Assembly (NCBI GenBank): GCA_029981855.1
Contig: JARRCS010000006.1
Location: forward strand, 53,533-117,532
DNA from: Halanaerobiales bacterium
Lineage (GTDB): Bacteria > Bacillota > Halanaerobiia > Halanaerobiales > DTU029
Direction: 5' to 3'
Length of the DNA: 64,000 nucleotides
Below, one piece after another: positions 9,388-17,575 of this stretch; within the stretch, counting starts at the first letter, position 1; every line of letters starts with the position of its first letter. A program made the translations under genes and the position numbers. The notes under the pieces were generated by a model. That model had not been told where the DNA came from, ran no database searches, and saw only the letters and a list, made by a program, of their open reading frames with translations.

Positions 9388-9645
9388 CTACTCGGTTACC
9401 TTAGAGGTAAGGGCGGATTTTAAGGTCACTCCCGGGAGATTTCCCAGCTGCCCTGTCATAGCACCTATTTCATCCGGGGTTCCTTCAACGATCAGGGCAA
9501 TAATCGATAGCTTCAATTCCCGGGAAGGCACACCCATTCTCCCGATAATTATTTCCCCGAACTCACTTAAAATCTCATTAAGCTTTTTTGTTACTTTATT
9601 ACGTTCCTCAACTACAATCCCAATCACACCAATTCTTTTTTGCAT
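9388..9645 (-). CDS. TM1266-family iron-only hydrogenase system regulator (putative)
   Basis: An 85-residue ACT/NikR-C-like small protein: MQKRIGVIGIVVEERNKV, then IIGRMGVP and a C-terminal half with GTPDEIGAMTGQLGNLPGV. Proteins of this family are routinely found beside [FeFe]-hydrogenase maturation genes and are annotated as hydrogenase system regulators, although the mechanism is not established. A GGGAGG site precedes the ATG. First gene of the hyd maturation operon, downstream of the attenuator-like leader. Confidence 0.8.
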   Translation of the reverse strand: MQKRIGVIGIVVEERNKVTKKLNEILSEFGEIIIGRMGVPSRELKLSIIALIVEGTPDEIGAMTGQLGNLPGVTLKSALTSKVTE

Positions 9646-9728
9646 CTTTATACTACCTCCCTTTTATGTTTTTTCTGTCCGGTTAAAAGAAAACCTAACT
9701 TAGTCCCTAAAAAAGCTCCCACGCCAAC

Positions 9729-9818
9729 AAAAAAGCCCTACCTGAAAAGACAGATAGGGCTTATTGAGGCATAAGAAAATACCCTTCCCCTGTTTTCAGG
9801 CTATCCCTTAAACACAGG
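9729..9818 (-). promoter_or_regulatory. Leader attenuator with alternative terminator and antiterminator upstream of the hyd operon
   Basis: On the minus strand a hairpin with arms AAGCCCTA (9755-9762) and TAGGGCTT (9733-9740) is followed by a run of T (9729-9734), a good intrinsic terminator about 85 bases before the first start codon. Its internal TTTTCAGG (9741-9748) can instead pair with CCTGAAAA (9793-9800), blocking the terminator. That segment in turn can be sequestered by CCTGTGTTT (9810-9818) pairing with AAAACAGG (9789-9796). These mutually exclusive pairings are typical of riboswitch or protein-controlled leaders. The upstream part (about 9820-9889) can form a further hairpin. I do not recognise a known aptamer class. 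Confidence 0.6.
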
Positions 9819-9895
9819 AAGAAACCTTAGATTATAAATCCTTGTGAGCAGGTTAATAATTTACCCCGGTCACTCAGATTATTCTTTTCATATTC

Positions 9896-9934
9896 AGTAT
9901 AACACAAAAAATAGTTTTGTGCAAGTATTCACAA
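9896..9934 (-). promoter_or_regulatory. hyd maturation operon promoter with overlapping Rex operator
   Basis: Minus strand TTGCAC (9919-9924), 17-base spacer, TATACT (9896-9901). Overlapping the -35 box is TTGTGCAAGTATTCACAA (9917-9934), which matches the Bacillus-type Rex box TTGTGAAWWWWTTCACAA at all but two positions. A rex gene is present at 28783-29424. The predicted transcript start near 9889 gives a leader of about 245 bases. Confidence 0.7.
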
Positions 9935-10051
9935 AAATTTTTAGTATATTTTTCCACACAAAAGAGGCTTTTCAAATCGACATAATCCTGACATAAATCT
10001 TGTGGATTATTTCCTGGATATTAAAAAATCCAAAAAAATTTCTTTTTCCCC

Positions 10052-10080
10052 TTTACAAATATCTGATTTTGTTGTACAAT
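10052..10080 (+). promoter_or_regulatory. Promoter of the intergenic small RNA candidate
   Basis: Plus strand TTTACA (10052-10057), exactly 17 bases, TACAAT (10075-10080); each hexamer is one base from consensus. It points away from the hyd operon and is followed by an intrinsic terminator and no open frame with a ribosome binding site. Confidence 0.6.
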
Positions 10081-10086
10081 ATTGAT

Positions 10087-10218
10087 GACCCCTTATAAGA
10101 CCATAATTAAATAAGAAAGGTTTCTGTTGTTTTATAAGGGGATAATACATTTTTTCATTTTTTATCCTCCTTTTTTTAAGAGAGCCAGCTGTTAAACAGC
10201 TGGCTCTTTCGGTTTTTT
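10087..10218 (+). ncRNA. Candidate small regulatory RNA with exposed UCCUCC segment
   Basis: About 130 nt from the predicted start to a strong terminator. Elements in order: a stem between CCCCTTATAA (10089-10098) and TTATAAGGGG (10132-10141); a U-rich unpaired region containing TCCTCC (10165-10170), complementary to the Shine-Dalgarno core; then a perfect 12-bp hairpin AGAGCCAGCTGT / ACAGCTGGCTCT with a TAA loop (10181-10207) and a U-tract (TTCGGTTTTTT). A C-rich unpaired motif plus U-tract terminator is the architecture of Firmicute base-pairing sRNAs such as FsrA or RsaE. No family is recognised. It ends just before the convergent histidine kinase gene. Confidence 0.55.
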
Positions 10219-10220
10219 AA

Positions 10221-11591
10221 TTAAATAGCTTTTTGCGGTAATAGCACCTTAACCTTTGTTCCTTCTCCTATCGTACTCTCAACCTTAACCTCACCCTGGT
10301 GATTGTCAATAATCCATTTTGCTATGGCCAGCCCCAGGCCGGTACCGCCCCTTTGAGCAGAGCGGGCCTTATCTACCCGGTAAAAACGATCAAAAATATG
10401 GGGTAAATCCTCTTCCGGGATTCCGATACCGGTATCTTCCACAACCAGTTCCACCTGGTCCCCCCTGTCATAGGAATCAACCCTGACCTCGCCTCCGGCA
10501 GGTGTATATTTCAGGCTGTTATCGATAAAAGCCCTCAGCATCTGTTTAATTAACTTTCTGTCACCATAAAACCTGACCAGATCATTATTCCGGGTATACA
10601 CCCTTACCCCTTCGGCCAGTATTTTCGACTCCCTGATAAGTTCCTCTATCAGCTCATTCATCGGGAATTCACTCTTTTTGACCTCTATTTTATCACTATC
10701 CCCCCGGGCCAGAAACAATAGATTTTCCACCAGGGAATGCATATTCCGGGCCTCCTCTTTGATCGCCGTAATAGCCTCATCCCTGACCTTAACCTCATCC
10801 TTTCCCCAACGGTCAAGTAGATTAATATAACCCTGTATAACCGATATCGGGGTCCTTAATTCATGGGAGGCATCGGAGACAAACTGCTGCTGCTTCTTAA
10901 AGGCGTCCTCCAGACGGTCTAACATGGAGTTAAAGGTACAGGCTAGGTCAGTTAATTCGTCCTCCGGCCCTTTAATCTCCAGCCTCTGTCCCAGGTCAGA
11001 AACACTGATACTACGAGCGGTATTGGTTAGCAGGCTGATCGGCTGTAAGGTCTTTCGGGTGACGGCATAACCGATAAAGATAGCGCCTATACTACCCACC
11101 AGACTGGTGGTTACCAGAATGCCGAAGAGCACCCTTAAAAACCGGTACTCCAGGGTCATCTCTCTGACCGCCTGGAGGTAACCGATAAATATCCCTTCCT
11201 TAATAATCAAACTGCTCCGGTAGATAAAAGACCGGCCGTCAATCTTGAGGTTTTTATACCCCTGCTCGACCGGGATATCGATCCCCTTTAATAGATTAGA
11301 CTGGGCCAGAATCATTCTTCCTGGAGAGAGAAGGCGAAAGTAAATCTTCGGTTCACTCCGGCTGATCTCCCGCAAAAGGTCCGCATCATAGGGATCAAAG
11401 CCGGCATTTATCCGGGTGAGGATAAATTCCATGGTATTATCCAGATTATTTCTGGCATTATTCATAACAAAATACCTTAAACCTAGCAGGGCCGCCCCGT
11501 TTAAGATCAATAAAACGATAATAAACATTGCTGCATAAATAATGGTTAGCTTGCCGGAGATCTTTCGTCTCCAGGTAAAGATGGACTTCAT
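10221..11591 (-). CDS. Two-component sensor histidine kinase (HAMP, HisKA, HATPase_c)
   Basis: 456 residues. TM1 is at about residues 14-38 and TM2 at about 152-178, enclosing a roughly 110-residue extracytoplasmic sensor. A HAMP segment follows (RKTLQPISLLTNTARSIS). The H-box is QQFVSDASHELRTPISVIQGY; the N-box is MLRAFIDNSLKYTP; the G-boxes are DTGIGIPEEDLPHIF and GGTGLGLAIAKWIID. All catalytic features are present. Its start overlaps the stop of the response regulator gene by four bases, so the pair is coupled. The signal is unknown and no target operon is adjacent. Confidence 0.92.
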   Translation of the reverse strand: MKSIFTWRRKISGKLTIIYAAMFIIVLLILNGAALLGLRYFVMNNARNNLDNTMEFILTRINAGFDPYDADLLREISRSEPKIYFRLLSPGRMILAQSNLLKGIDIPVEQGYKNLKIDGRSFIYRSSLIIKEGIFIGYLQAVREMTLEYRFLRVLFGILVTTSLVGSIGAIFIGYAVTRKTLQPISLLTNTARSISVSDLGQRLEIKGPEDELTDLACTFNSMLDRLEDAFKKQQQFVSDASHELRTPISVIQGYINLLDRWGKDEVKVRDEAITAIKEEARNMHSLVENLLFLARGDSDKIEVKKSEFPMNELIEELIRESKILAEGVRVYTRNNDLVRFYGDRKLIKQMLRAFIDNSLKYTPAGGEVRVDSYDRGDQVELVVEDTGIGIPEEDLPHIFDRFYRVDKARSAQRGGTGLGLAIAKWIIDNHQGEVKVESTIGEGTKVKVLLPQKAI

Positions 11592-12271
11592 TTCTGATCA
11601 TCCCTTAAAACATAACCCACTCCCCGGACGGTCTGAATTAATTTTTTGGAGAAAGGTTCATCTATCTTACTTCTTAAATAACGGATATAGACATCTACTA
11701 TATTGGTCTCTCCCAGGTAATCATAACCCCAGATTTCATTCAAAATCTCTTCCCGGGAGAGAACGATTCCCTTATTCTTAAGGAGATAGACCAAGAGGTC
11801 ATACTCCTTCTTGGTGAGCTTAATTACCTCACCGGCCCGTTTGACCTGATATCTGCTGGTATCTACAGTCAGGTCACCGGCCTGTAACAGGTTGTCCTCC
11901 TGATAACCATTCTGCTGGCGCCGGAGCAGGGCCCTGATTCTGGCCAGAAGCTCCTCTATGGCAAAGGGTTTTGTTATATAATCATCAGCGCCGATATCCA
12001 GCCCTTTAACCTTATCAGAGATGCCGTCTTTAGCCGTAACCATAATAATAGGGATCTCGGAGAAACGGCGAATTCGCCGGCAGACCTCAATTCCATCCAG
12101 TTCCGGTAACATGATATCAAGTAAAACCAGCTGAAACTCTTCCTCCTTTAATCTATCCAACCCATCTACTCCATTATACTCTACAGCAACCTGATATCCC
12201 TCATGGGTTAACTCTAACTCCATCAGCCGGGCAAGCTGCTTTTCGTCCTCGATGATTAAAATTCTGGTCAC
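11588..12271 (-). CDS. OmpR/PhoB-family response regulator
   Basis: 227 residues. The receiver domain has acidic pocket IIEDE, phospho-acceptor D in LVLLDIMLPELDG and lysine in DYITKPF; a winged-helix DNA-binding domain follows (LTKKEYDLLVYLLKNKG ... VRGVGYVL). I choose the GTG at 12271 (VTRILIIEDE), seven bases after GGGAGGGGGG, because family alignment starts there. An ATG at 12322 would add 17 residues without a ribosome binding site. Partner of the adjacent kinase. Confidence 0.92.
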   Translation of the reverse strand: MTRILIIEDEKQLARLMELELTHEGYQVAVEYNGVDGLDRLKEEEFQLVLLDIMLPELDGIEVCRRIRRFSEIPIIMVTAKDGISDKVKGLDIGADDYITKPFAIEELLARIRALLRRQQNGYQEDNLLQAGDLTVDTSRYQVKRAGEVIKLTKKEYDLLVYLLKNKGIVLSREEILNEIWGYDYLGETNIVDVYIRYLRSKIDEPFSKKLIQTVRGVGYVLRDDQK

Positions 12272-12375
12272 CAATTCAACCCCCCTCCCTATTAGTTTAT
12301 CAATATTTAATACTTTTTGCATTATTTTTTTGCAGAATAATGGGAGAAATAAATTGGATTAATACATAATCTGCA

Positions 12376-12417
12376 ACAAAAAATCCACAGGATTACCTCT
12401 AAAAGATAACCCTGTGG
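12376..12417 (-). terminator. Intrinsic terminator downstream of mnmA
   Basis: Minus strand CCACAGG (12411-12417) pairs with CCTGTGG (12385-12391), with additional inner pairs, followed by ATTTTTTG. About 90 bases downstream of the mnmA stop. Confidence 0.75.
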
Positions 12418-12420
12418 CCT

Positions 12421-12495
12421 AAATTAATGCCTGACATTCGTTCAGAAACTTACGCTTTACCTTCAAACAACTGCAAATAGATGTTGAGAGATGCT
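12421..12495 (+). repeat. Dispersed intergenic repeat (copy 2)
   Basis: Reads ATTAATGCC, then ACGCTTTACCTTCAAACAAC, then TGCAAATAGATGTTGAGAGATG. The whole arrangement recurs at 36871-36943 and partly at 15983-16023, 31692-31727, 35634-35662 and 63741-63819. Confidence 0.8.
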
Positions 12496-12506
12496 TATAA
12501 AACTAA

Positions 12507-13637
<1,131 letters not shown>

Positions 13638-13708
13638 TTAATTGCTCTTCCTCTTCCTTGACCTAATTTTGCAATATATATTATTACCCTAATTCGTACC
13701 GGTTATAA

Positions 13709-13717
13709 ATTATAACA
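13709..13717 (-). promoter_or_regulatory. Extended -10 promoter element upstream of mnmA
   Basis: Minus strand TGTTATAAT, a TGn extension plus a perfect TATAAT, about 80 bases before the mnmA start; no good -35 box. Between it and the preceding operon's terminator there is an imperfect hairpin (GTTGGGCT with AGCCCATC) followed by GGTTTTTG. Confidence 0.4.
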
Positions 13718-13814
13718 CGCAAAAACCTGATGGGCTTACCCTCAAATAAGTACTGTTTTTACTTTCCTCGAGGAGCCCAACCTGTCTTTTTTATCCACGA
13801 TAGGTAAGGCCGGG

Positions 13815-13845
13815 AAAGAAAAAACTCCGGCCCAAAACCGGAGTT
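13815..13845 (-). terminator. Intrinsic terminator of the amino acid ABC operon
   Basis: Minus strand AACTCCGG, 7-base loop, CCGGAGTT, then TTTTC. It starts five bases after the stop of the last permease gene. Confidence 0.85.
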
Positions 13846-13849
13846 AACC

Positions 13850-14521
13850 TTAACGTATATATTCAAATCCCGGAATCTTTACCTTATTCTCCAGCCATTT
13901 AAACAGCTGGGTAAAGAAGAGGACGATTACCAGATAGATTAGAGCAACAATTAAATAAACCTTAAAGAATTCATAATTCCTGCTGGCAATAAACTTGGCC
14001 TGGGTCATCATTTCAGGGGCACCGATAATATAGGCCAGTGAGGTATATTTTAAAAGATAGATAAATTCATTAGTCCAGGAAGGGATCACCCTCCTTAAGG
14101 CCTGGGGAAGGACGATATATCTTATCCCCTGCCATTTCGTCATCCCGATAGAAAGGGCAGCCCGAATCTGTCCTGAACTGACCGACTGGATCGAGCCCCT
14201 GAGATACTCCGCCTGGTAACAGCCACTGTTGATGGTAAAACCGATCAGAGCAACGGCCAGTGCGGGCAGCCTGATCCCATAGGGGGGAAGGCCGAAATAG
14301 AGGATAAAAAGCTGGGCCAGGAGGGGTGTTCCCCGGATAAGCTCGATAAAAACGGTAATAACACCGGAAACAATCTTACTCCCGTAGACCTTGCCCAGAG
14401 AAAGGAAGATGCCGAGAACCGTTCCCAGGATTATAGAGATTACCGTAAGCATGATAGTAACTCCCAGGCCATCCATCAGGGCGGGAAAGCTATCCATAAA
14501 AAGCTGAAAAAAATCTGCCAT
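13850..14521 (-). CDS. Polar amino acid ABC transporter permease (HisM/GlnP family)
   Basis: 223-residue His/Glu/Gln/Arg/opine-type permease with the N-terminal stretch GVTIMLTVISIILGTVLGI and the EAA loop as AALSIGMTKWQGIRYIVLPQALRRVIP. About five membrane segments. The fourth and last gene of the operon, it overlaps the ATPase gene by one base. Together with the other permease it would form the heterodimeric channel of an importer for a polar amino acid. Confidence 0.92.
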   Translation of the reverse strand: MADFFQLFMDSFPALMDGLGVTIMLTVISIILGTVLGIFLSLGKVYGSKIVSGVITVFIELIRGTPLLAQLFILYFGLPPYGIRLPALAVALIGFTINSGCYQAEYLRGSIQSVSSGQIRAALSIGMTKWQGIRYIVLPQALRRVIPSWTNEFIYLLKYTSLAYIIGAPEMMTQAKFIASRNYEFFKVYLIVALIYLVIVLFFTQLFKWLENKVKIPGFEYIR

Positions 14522-15279
14522 CAGGCACCCCCCTCTCCGTAAAGCTCGTTCAGTTTAAAGAGGAACTCTTTTGTCCTCTCCTCCCTGGGGTTATTAAAAA
14601 GCTGCTCCGGCGGGCCCTGCTCCACAATCTTTCCGTTCTCCATAAAGATGATCTCATCAGAGACTGATTTGGCAAACCCCATCTCATGGGTAACGATTAG
14701 CATTGTCATTCCTTCCCTGGCTAGATCCCGCATAACGGTTAAAACCTCGCCGATCAGTTCCGGGTCGAGAGCAGATGTAGGCTCATCAAAGAGGATTAAC
14801 TTCGGCTGCATCGCCAGGGCCCTGGCGATACCTACCCTCTGTTTCTGGCCACCGGATAACTGCGCCGGATAAGAATCGGCAAAATCCTGTAGCCCGACCC
14901 TTTCCAGCTCGAACATGGCCAGTTCTTCCGCCTCACTCTTTTTCATCTTCTTGACCTTAGTCAAACCGATCATGATATTCCCCTTTGCCGTCAGGTGGTC
15001 AAAAAGGCCGAAATCCTGAAAGACGAACCCGATCTGCTGCCTGATCCTACTGATATCGTGAGTGGTTGTCACATCAACATCCTCCAGATAGATATGCCCC
15101 TTATCTGGCGGGATCAACATATTGATATTATTTAACATGGTACTCTTCCCGGTACCGCTGGTGCCAATTACCACCTTGGTCTCTCCCTGTTTCAGGGAAA
15201 GGGAGATCCCCTTTAGCACCTCATTATCACCAAAACTCTTATGCAGGTCTACAATTCTAAGAATCTCTTTTTTGCTCAT
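14521..15279 (-). CDS. Polar amino acid ABC transporter ATP-binding protein (GlnQ family)
   Basis: 252 residues: Walker [12 protein letters not shown]-loop [13 protein letters not shown], signature [15 protein letters not shown], Walker [16 protein letters not shown] and H-loop VTHEMGFA. This is the standard GlnQ/HisP set. It is translationally coupled to both flanking permease genes (overlaps of one and four bases). Confidence 0.94.
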   Translation of the reverse strand: MSKKEILRIVDLHKSFGDNEVLKGISLSLKQGETKVVIGTSGTGKSTMLNNINMLIPPDKGHIYLEDVDVTTTHDISRIRQQIGFVFQDFGLFDHLTAKGNIMIGLTKVKKMKKSEAEELAMFELERVGLQDFADSYPAQLSGGQKQRVGIARALAMQPKLILFDEPTSALDPELIGEVLTVMRDLAREGMTMLIVTHEMGFAKSVSDEIIFMENGKIVEQGPPEQLFNNPREERTKEFLFKLNELYGEGGA

Positions 15280-15959
15280 CTGGACCCCCCTTCAACCCCG
15301 ATCCCGGGTATCTTCATCCTCTCTTCCAGTTTGCCGAGAATAGTATTAATCGTTACTGTCATGATAAAATATATTGCGGCTATTGTCAAATAGATTGTCA
15401 TCGGCTCAAAGGTAGTAGCTATAATATAACTTCCATGGCGCAGTAGTTCAATTACCCCCAGTGCATAGGCAAGCGAGGTATCCTTCAAAACAATTGCCGC
15501 CTCGTTAGCAAAGGGAGGAATTGCAATCCGGACTGCCTGTGGCAGGATAATATAGATGAAGGCCTGCACACGGTTCATCCCCAGTGAAAGGGCTGCTTTC
15601 ATCTGAGTCCCGCTGACAGACTGGATCGCTCCCCTGTAAATCTGGGACTGATAGGCAGCACTCCTTAACCCGATTCCCAGAACAGCTGCAATAAAGGGCG
15701 AAAACTTTATCCCGGCATTAGGAAAACCGTAAAATATTAAAAAGAGGATTACCAGCAAAGGTATGCTCCTGAGTACCCGTTCATAGACCGAGACCAATCC
15801 TCTGATCAGATAATTACCGTAGATCTGACCAAAAGCCAGGGGGAGACCCAGGATAATCCCTAAACCCAGTCCGGCTATAGTTAATTTAATAGTAACTAGA
15901 GCCCCCTCCAGTAAATTGGGAAGGGAGCTCCAGACCAGCTGTAGTTTATCGATAACCAA
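15276..15959 (-). CDS. Polar amino acid ABC transporter permease (HisQ/GlnP family)
   Basis: 227 residues with the family stretch [20 protein letters not shown] and the EAA loop [32 protein letters not shown]. First membrane gene after the binding protein. A 230-base gap with a structured tandem repeat separates it from that gene. Confidence 0.92.
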   Translation of the reverse strand: MVIDKLQLVWSSLPNLLEGALVTIKLTIAGLGLGIILGLPLAFGQIYGNYLIRGLVSVYERVLRSIPLLVILFLIFYGFPNAGIKFSPFIAAVLGIGLRSAAYQSQIYRGAIQSVSGTQMKAALSLGMNRVQAFIYIILPQAVRIAIPPFANEAAIVLKDTSLAYALGVIELLRHGSYIIATTFEPMTIYLTIAAIYFIMTVTINTILGKLEERMKIPGIGVEGGSR

Positions 15960-15982
15960 ACACCTTCTTTACTCTCTTTTTC

Positions 15983-16186
15983 GTTCGGCAACTTGCTTTA
16001 CCCTCAACCAACTGCAAATAGAGTAATCAAAAAATTTCCTGCGACGCACTCGATGTGCTAGTGTCTAAACCATCCTTGCGCAATTTAAAAGAAGATTTAG
16101 ACTGACGCGCTTGATGCGCTAGTGCAGAAACCATCCATGCGTAAGTAAAAAGAAGGTTTCTGCAATCGGAAACATCTATTTGCAGT
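15983..16186 (+). repeat. Composite structured repeat inside the amino acid ABC operon (copy 3)
   Basis: Left end 15983-16023 is the dispersed repeat (GTTCGGCAACTTGCTTTACC ... CAACTGCAAATAGA); right end 16171-16186 is its core inverted (AACATCTATTTGCAGT). Between them are two tandem units, 16043-16103 and 16104-16165. Each has a short hairpin (GCAC-TCGAT-GTGC; GCGC-TTGAT-GCGC) and a longer stem (GTCTAAA/TTTAGAC at 16063-16069 and 16096-16102; TGCAGAAACC/GGTTTCTGCA at 16123-16132 and 16155-16164). The stem sequences differ between units by paired, compensatory changes. Confidence 0.75.
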
Positions 16187-16189
16187 CAT

Positions 16190-16933
16190 CTATTTACCGA
16201 AGTATTTATCGATCAGTTCATCCATCTTACCCGATGCCCTTAGCTCTTCAATACCCTCATTGATCATCTGCAGGAGTTCGCTATTACCTTCCTTAACAGC
16301 GATCCCGTACTGCTCACCGGTAATTATTTCAGCAACTATCTCTACCGGTTTCAGCTCGCTAAATCTCTTGGCAACCGGGGTATCCAAAACAACGGCATCA
16401 AGGTTACCATTGATCAGATCACTGATAACCAACACAAAGGTATCATAATGGACAACCCTACCGGTGAGAATCCCTTTATCCTTCAGGTTCTCGGTTACCC
16501 AGAGATCACCGGTGGTTCCGGTCTGAACACCGACATCATTCTTACCGAAGAGGGCAGTCAAGTTCTTTCCCGAGCCTTCCTTGACGATTACTGCCTGATT
16601 TGCGGAGTAATAGGGGATAGAGAAGTCGACAACCTTTTCCCTCTCCGGAGTAATCGTCATTCCGGCAGCAATAATATCCAGATTCCCTGTCTTCAGAGCG
16701 GCGATCAGGGAATCAAAACTTATATCCTTAACCTCAACATCAAAACCCTTAAGTTCACCGATAGCCTTGATCAAATCTATATCAAAACCAACAATCTTTC
16801 CGTCTTCAACATATTCAAAAGGCGGGAAACCGGCACTTGTTCCCACAATATAGGTCTTTGCCAGAGCGATTGTCCCCATACCCAGAACCAGCATACCTAC
16901 CAATAATACAATAAGCATTGATTTAAATTTCAT
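16190..16933 (-). CDS. Polar amino acid ABC transporter substrate-binding protein
   Basis: 247 residues. Signal peptide at residues 1-25: positively charged MKFK, hydrophobic LIVLLVGMLVLGMGTIALA. No lipobox. The SBP_bac_3 fold is shown by GTSAGFPPFEYVEDGKIVGF and AAGMTITPEREKVVDFSIPY. First gene of the operon. ABC importers of this class take arginine, histidine, glutamine or cystine. A possible arginine-repressor site upstream favours a basic amino acid, but this is weak. Confidence 0.9.
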   Translation of the reverse strand: MKFKSMLIVLLVGMLVLGMGTIALAKTYIVGTSAGFPPFEYVEDGKIVGFDIDLIKAIGELKGFDVEVKDISFDSLIAALKTGNLDIIAAGMTITPEREKVVDFSIPYYSANQAVIVKEGSGKNLTALFGKNDVGVQTGTTGDLWVTENLKDKGILTGRVVHYDTFVLVISDLINGNLDAVVLDTPVAKRFSELKPVEIVAEIITGEQYGIAVKEGNSELLQMINEGIEELRASGKMDELIDKYFGK

Positions 16934-17144
16934 TTAGATAACCCCCTAAAGATTATATTCTAAAATACTTTTATCCGTACCGTTATTCTTTCTTACCGTT
17001 TCTCTCTTCTTTAAGGTCAATTTTATCCTCCAAGGAATTAGAGTACCCAACACCTCCTTCTAGCTCCTTACTCTTAAAACCCCCTTCAGTTTTAAATTAT
17101 TCAATAAGCCGCTCTAAAATACCCGGAAAAGATACAGACCTTTT

Positions 17145-17158
17145 TGCATAATTATTCA
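17145..17158. promoter_or_regulatory. Possible ARG box (ArgR/AhrC site) upstream of the amino acid ABC operon
   Basis: TGCATAATTATTCA differs from the ARG box core TGAATWWWWATTCA at one position. A second half-site (AATTATTCA) lies about 50 bases away at 17095-17103. It is about 210 bases upstream of the binding protein start. No argR is in the window. In an AT-rich region chance matches are possible. The rest of 16934-17340 shows only purine-rich, RBS-like stretches and no clear gene. Confidence 0.35.
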
Positions 17159-17340
17159 TTTATGTTTATATATATTCGACGCCACCCCTGATAATCCTGC
17201 TTAAGTTAAGAAAAAATTAAATTTAAAACTTTCATAATATATATTTCTATTAAAACCACACAATATCCTGCCTCTATCAATATATTTTATAAGTTTTTTC
17301 CAGATTAGCACTTAAGGAAATTTATTCAAAATATACCTTT

Positions 17341-17379
17341 AAAAAAACCACAGGCAGAAATAGAATACACTGCCTGTGG
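17341..17379 (-). terminator. Intrinsic terminator after the small ORF
   Basis: Minus strand CCACAGGCAG, 12-base loop, CTGCCTGTGG, then a run of seven T. It ends transcription coming from the small ORF and possibly from the histidine kinase gene further upstream. Confidence 0.85.
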
Positions 17380-17402
17380 CTATTTATTGTTTAAAAGAAA
17401 AA

Positions 17403-17489
17403 CTATGTAATGGACACAGGCCGTGCATAAAAAATATCCATTATAGTATTACTGACCGGTCTTATCACAATTATTCTTAATCTGATCAT
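17403..17489 (-). CDS. Candidate small peptide gene (28 residues)
   Basis: ATG at 17489 is preceded, nine bases away, by GGAGG (17499-17503). The frame reads MIRLRIIVIRPVSNTIMDIF and then YARPVSIT before TAG. A terminator follows 24 bases after the stop, and a plausible promoter precedes it. The peptide is basic and hydrophobic at its N-terminus, which could allow membrane contact. It could instead be a short unstudied cistron at the end of the efflux/two-component operon. No homologue is recognised. Confidence 0.45.
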   Translation of the reverse strand: MIRLRIIVIRPVSNTIMDIFYARPVSIT

Positions 17490-17533
17490 TCCGCACGACC
17501 TCCTTAAAAATATAATTATGGTAATACCTTAAT

Positions 17534-17562
17534 ATTATAACTGCAAAAAATAAATTATACAA
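17534..17562 (-). promoter_or_regulatory. Possible promoter of the 28-codon ORF
   Basis: Minus strand perfect TATAAT (17534-17539) with a weak -35 TTGTAT (17557-17562) at 17 bases. It lies just after the histidine kinase stop at 17576. Confidence 0.4.
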
Positions 17563-17575
17563 GTAATTTTTAACG

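Noticed and set aside
12386..12417. Riboswitch upstream of the response regulator
   Set aside because: The hairpin lies downstream of mnmA and folds as its terminator on the minus strand; no aptamer-like sequence follows.
15983..16186. CRISPR array
   Set aside because: Only two diverged units with internal inverted repeats, no constant direct repeat and no cas genes. No CRISPR array was seen anywhere in the window.
16934..17110. Short minus-strand frame with two RBS-like stretches upstream of the binding protein gene
   Set aside because: The frame has no start codon at a proper distance from either GGAGG and ends before the gene; recorded only as purine-rich leader.
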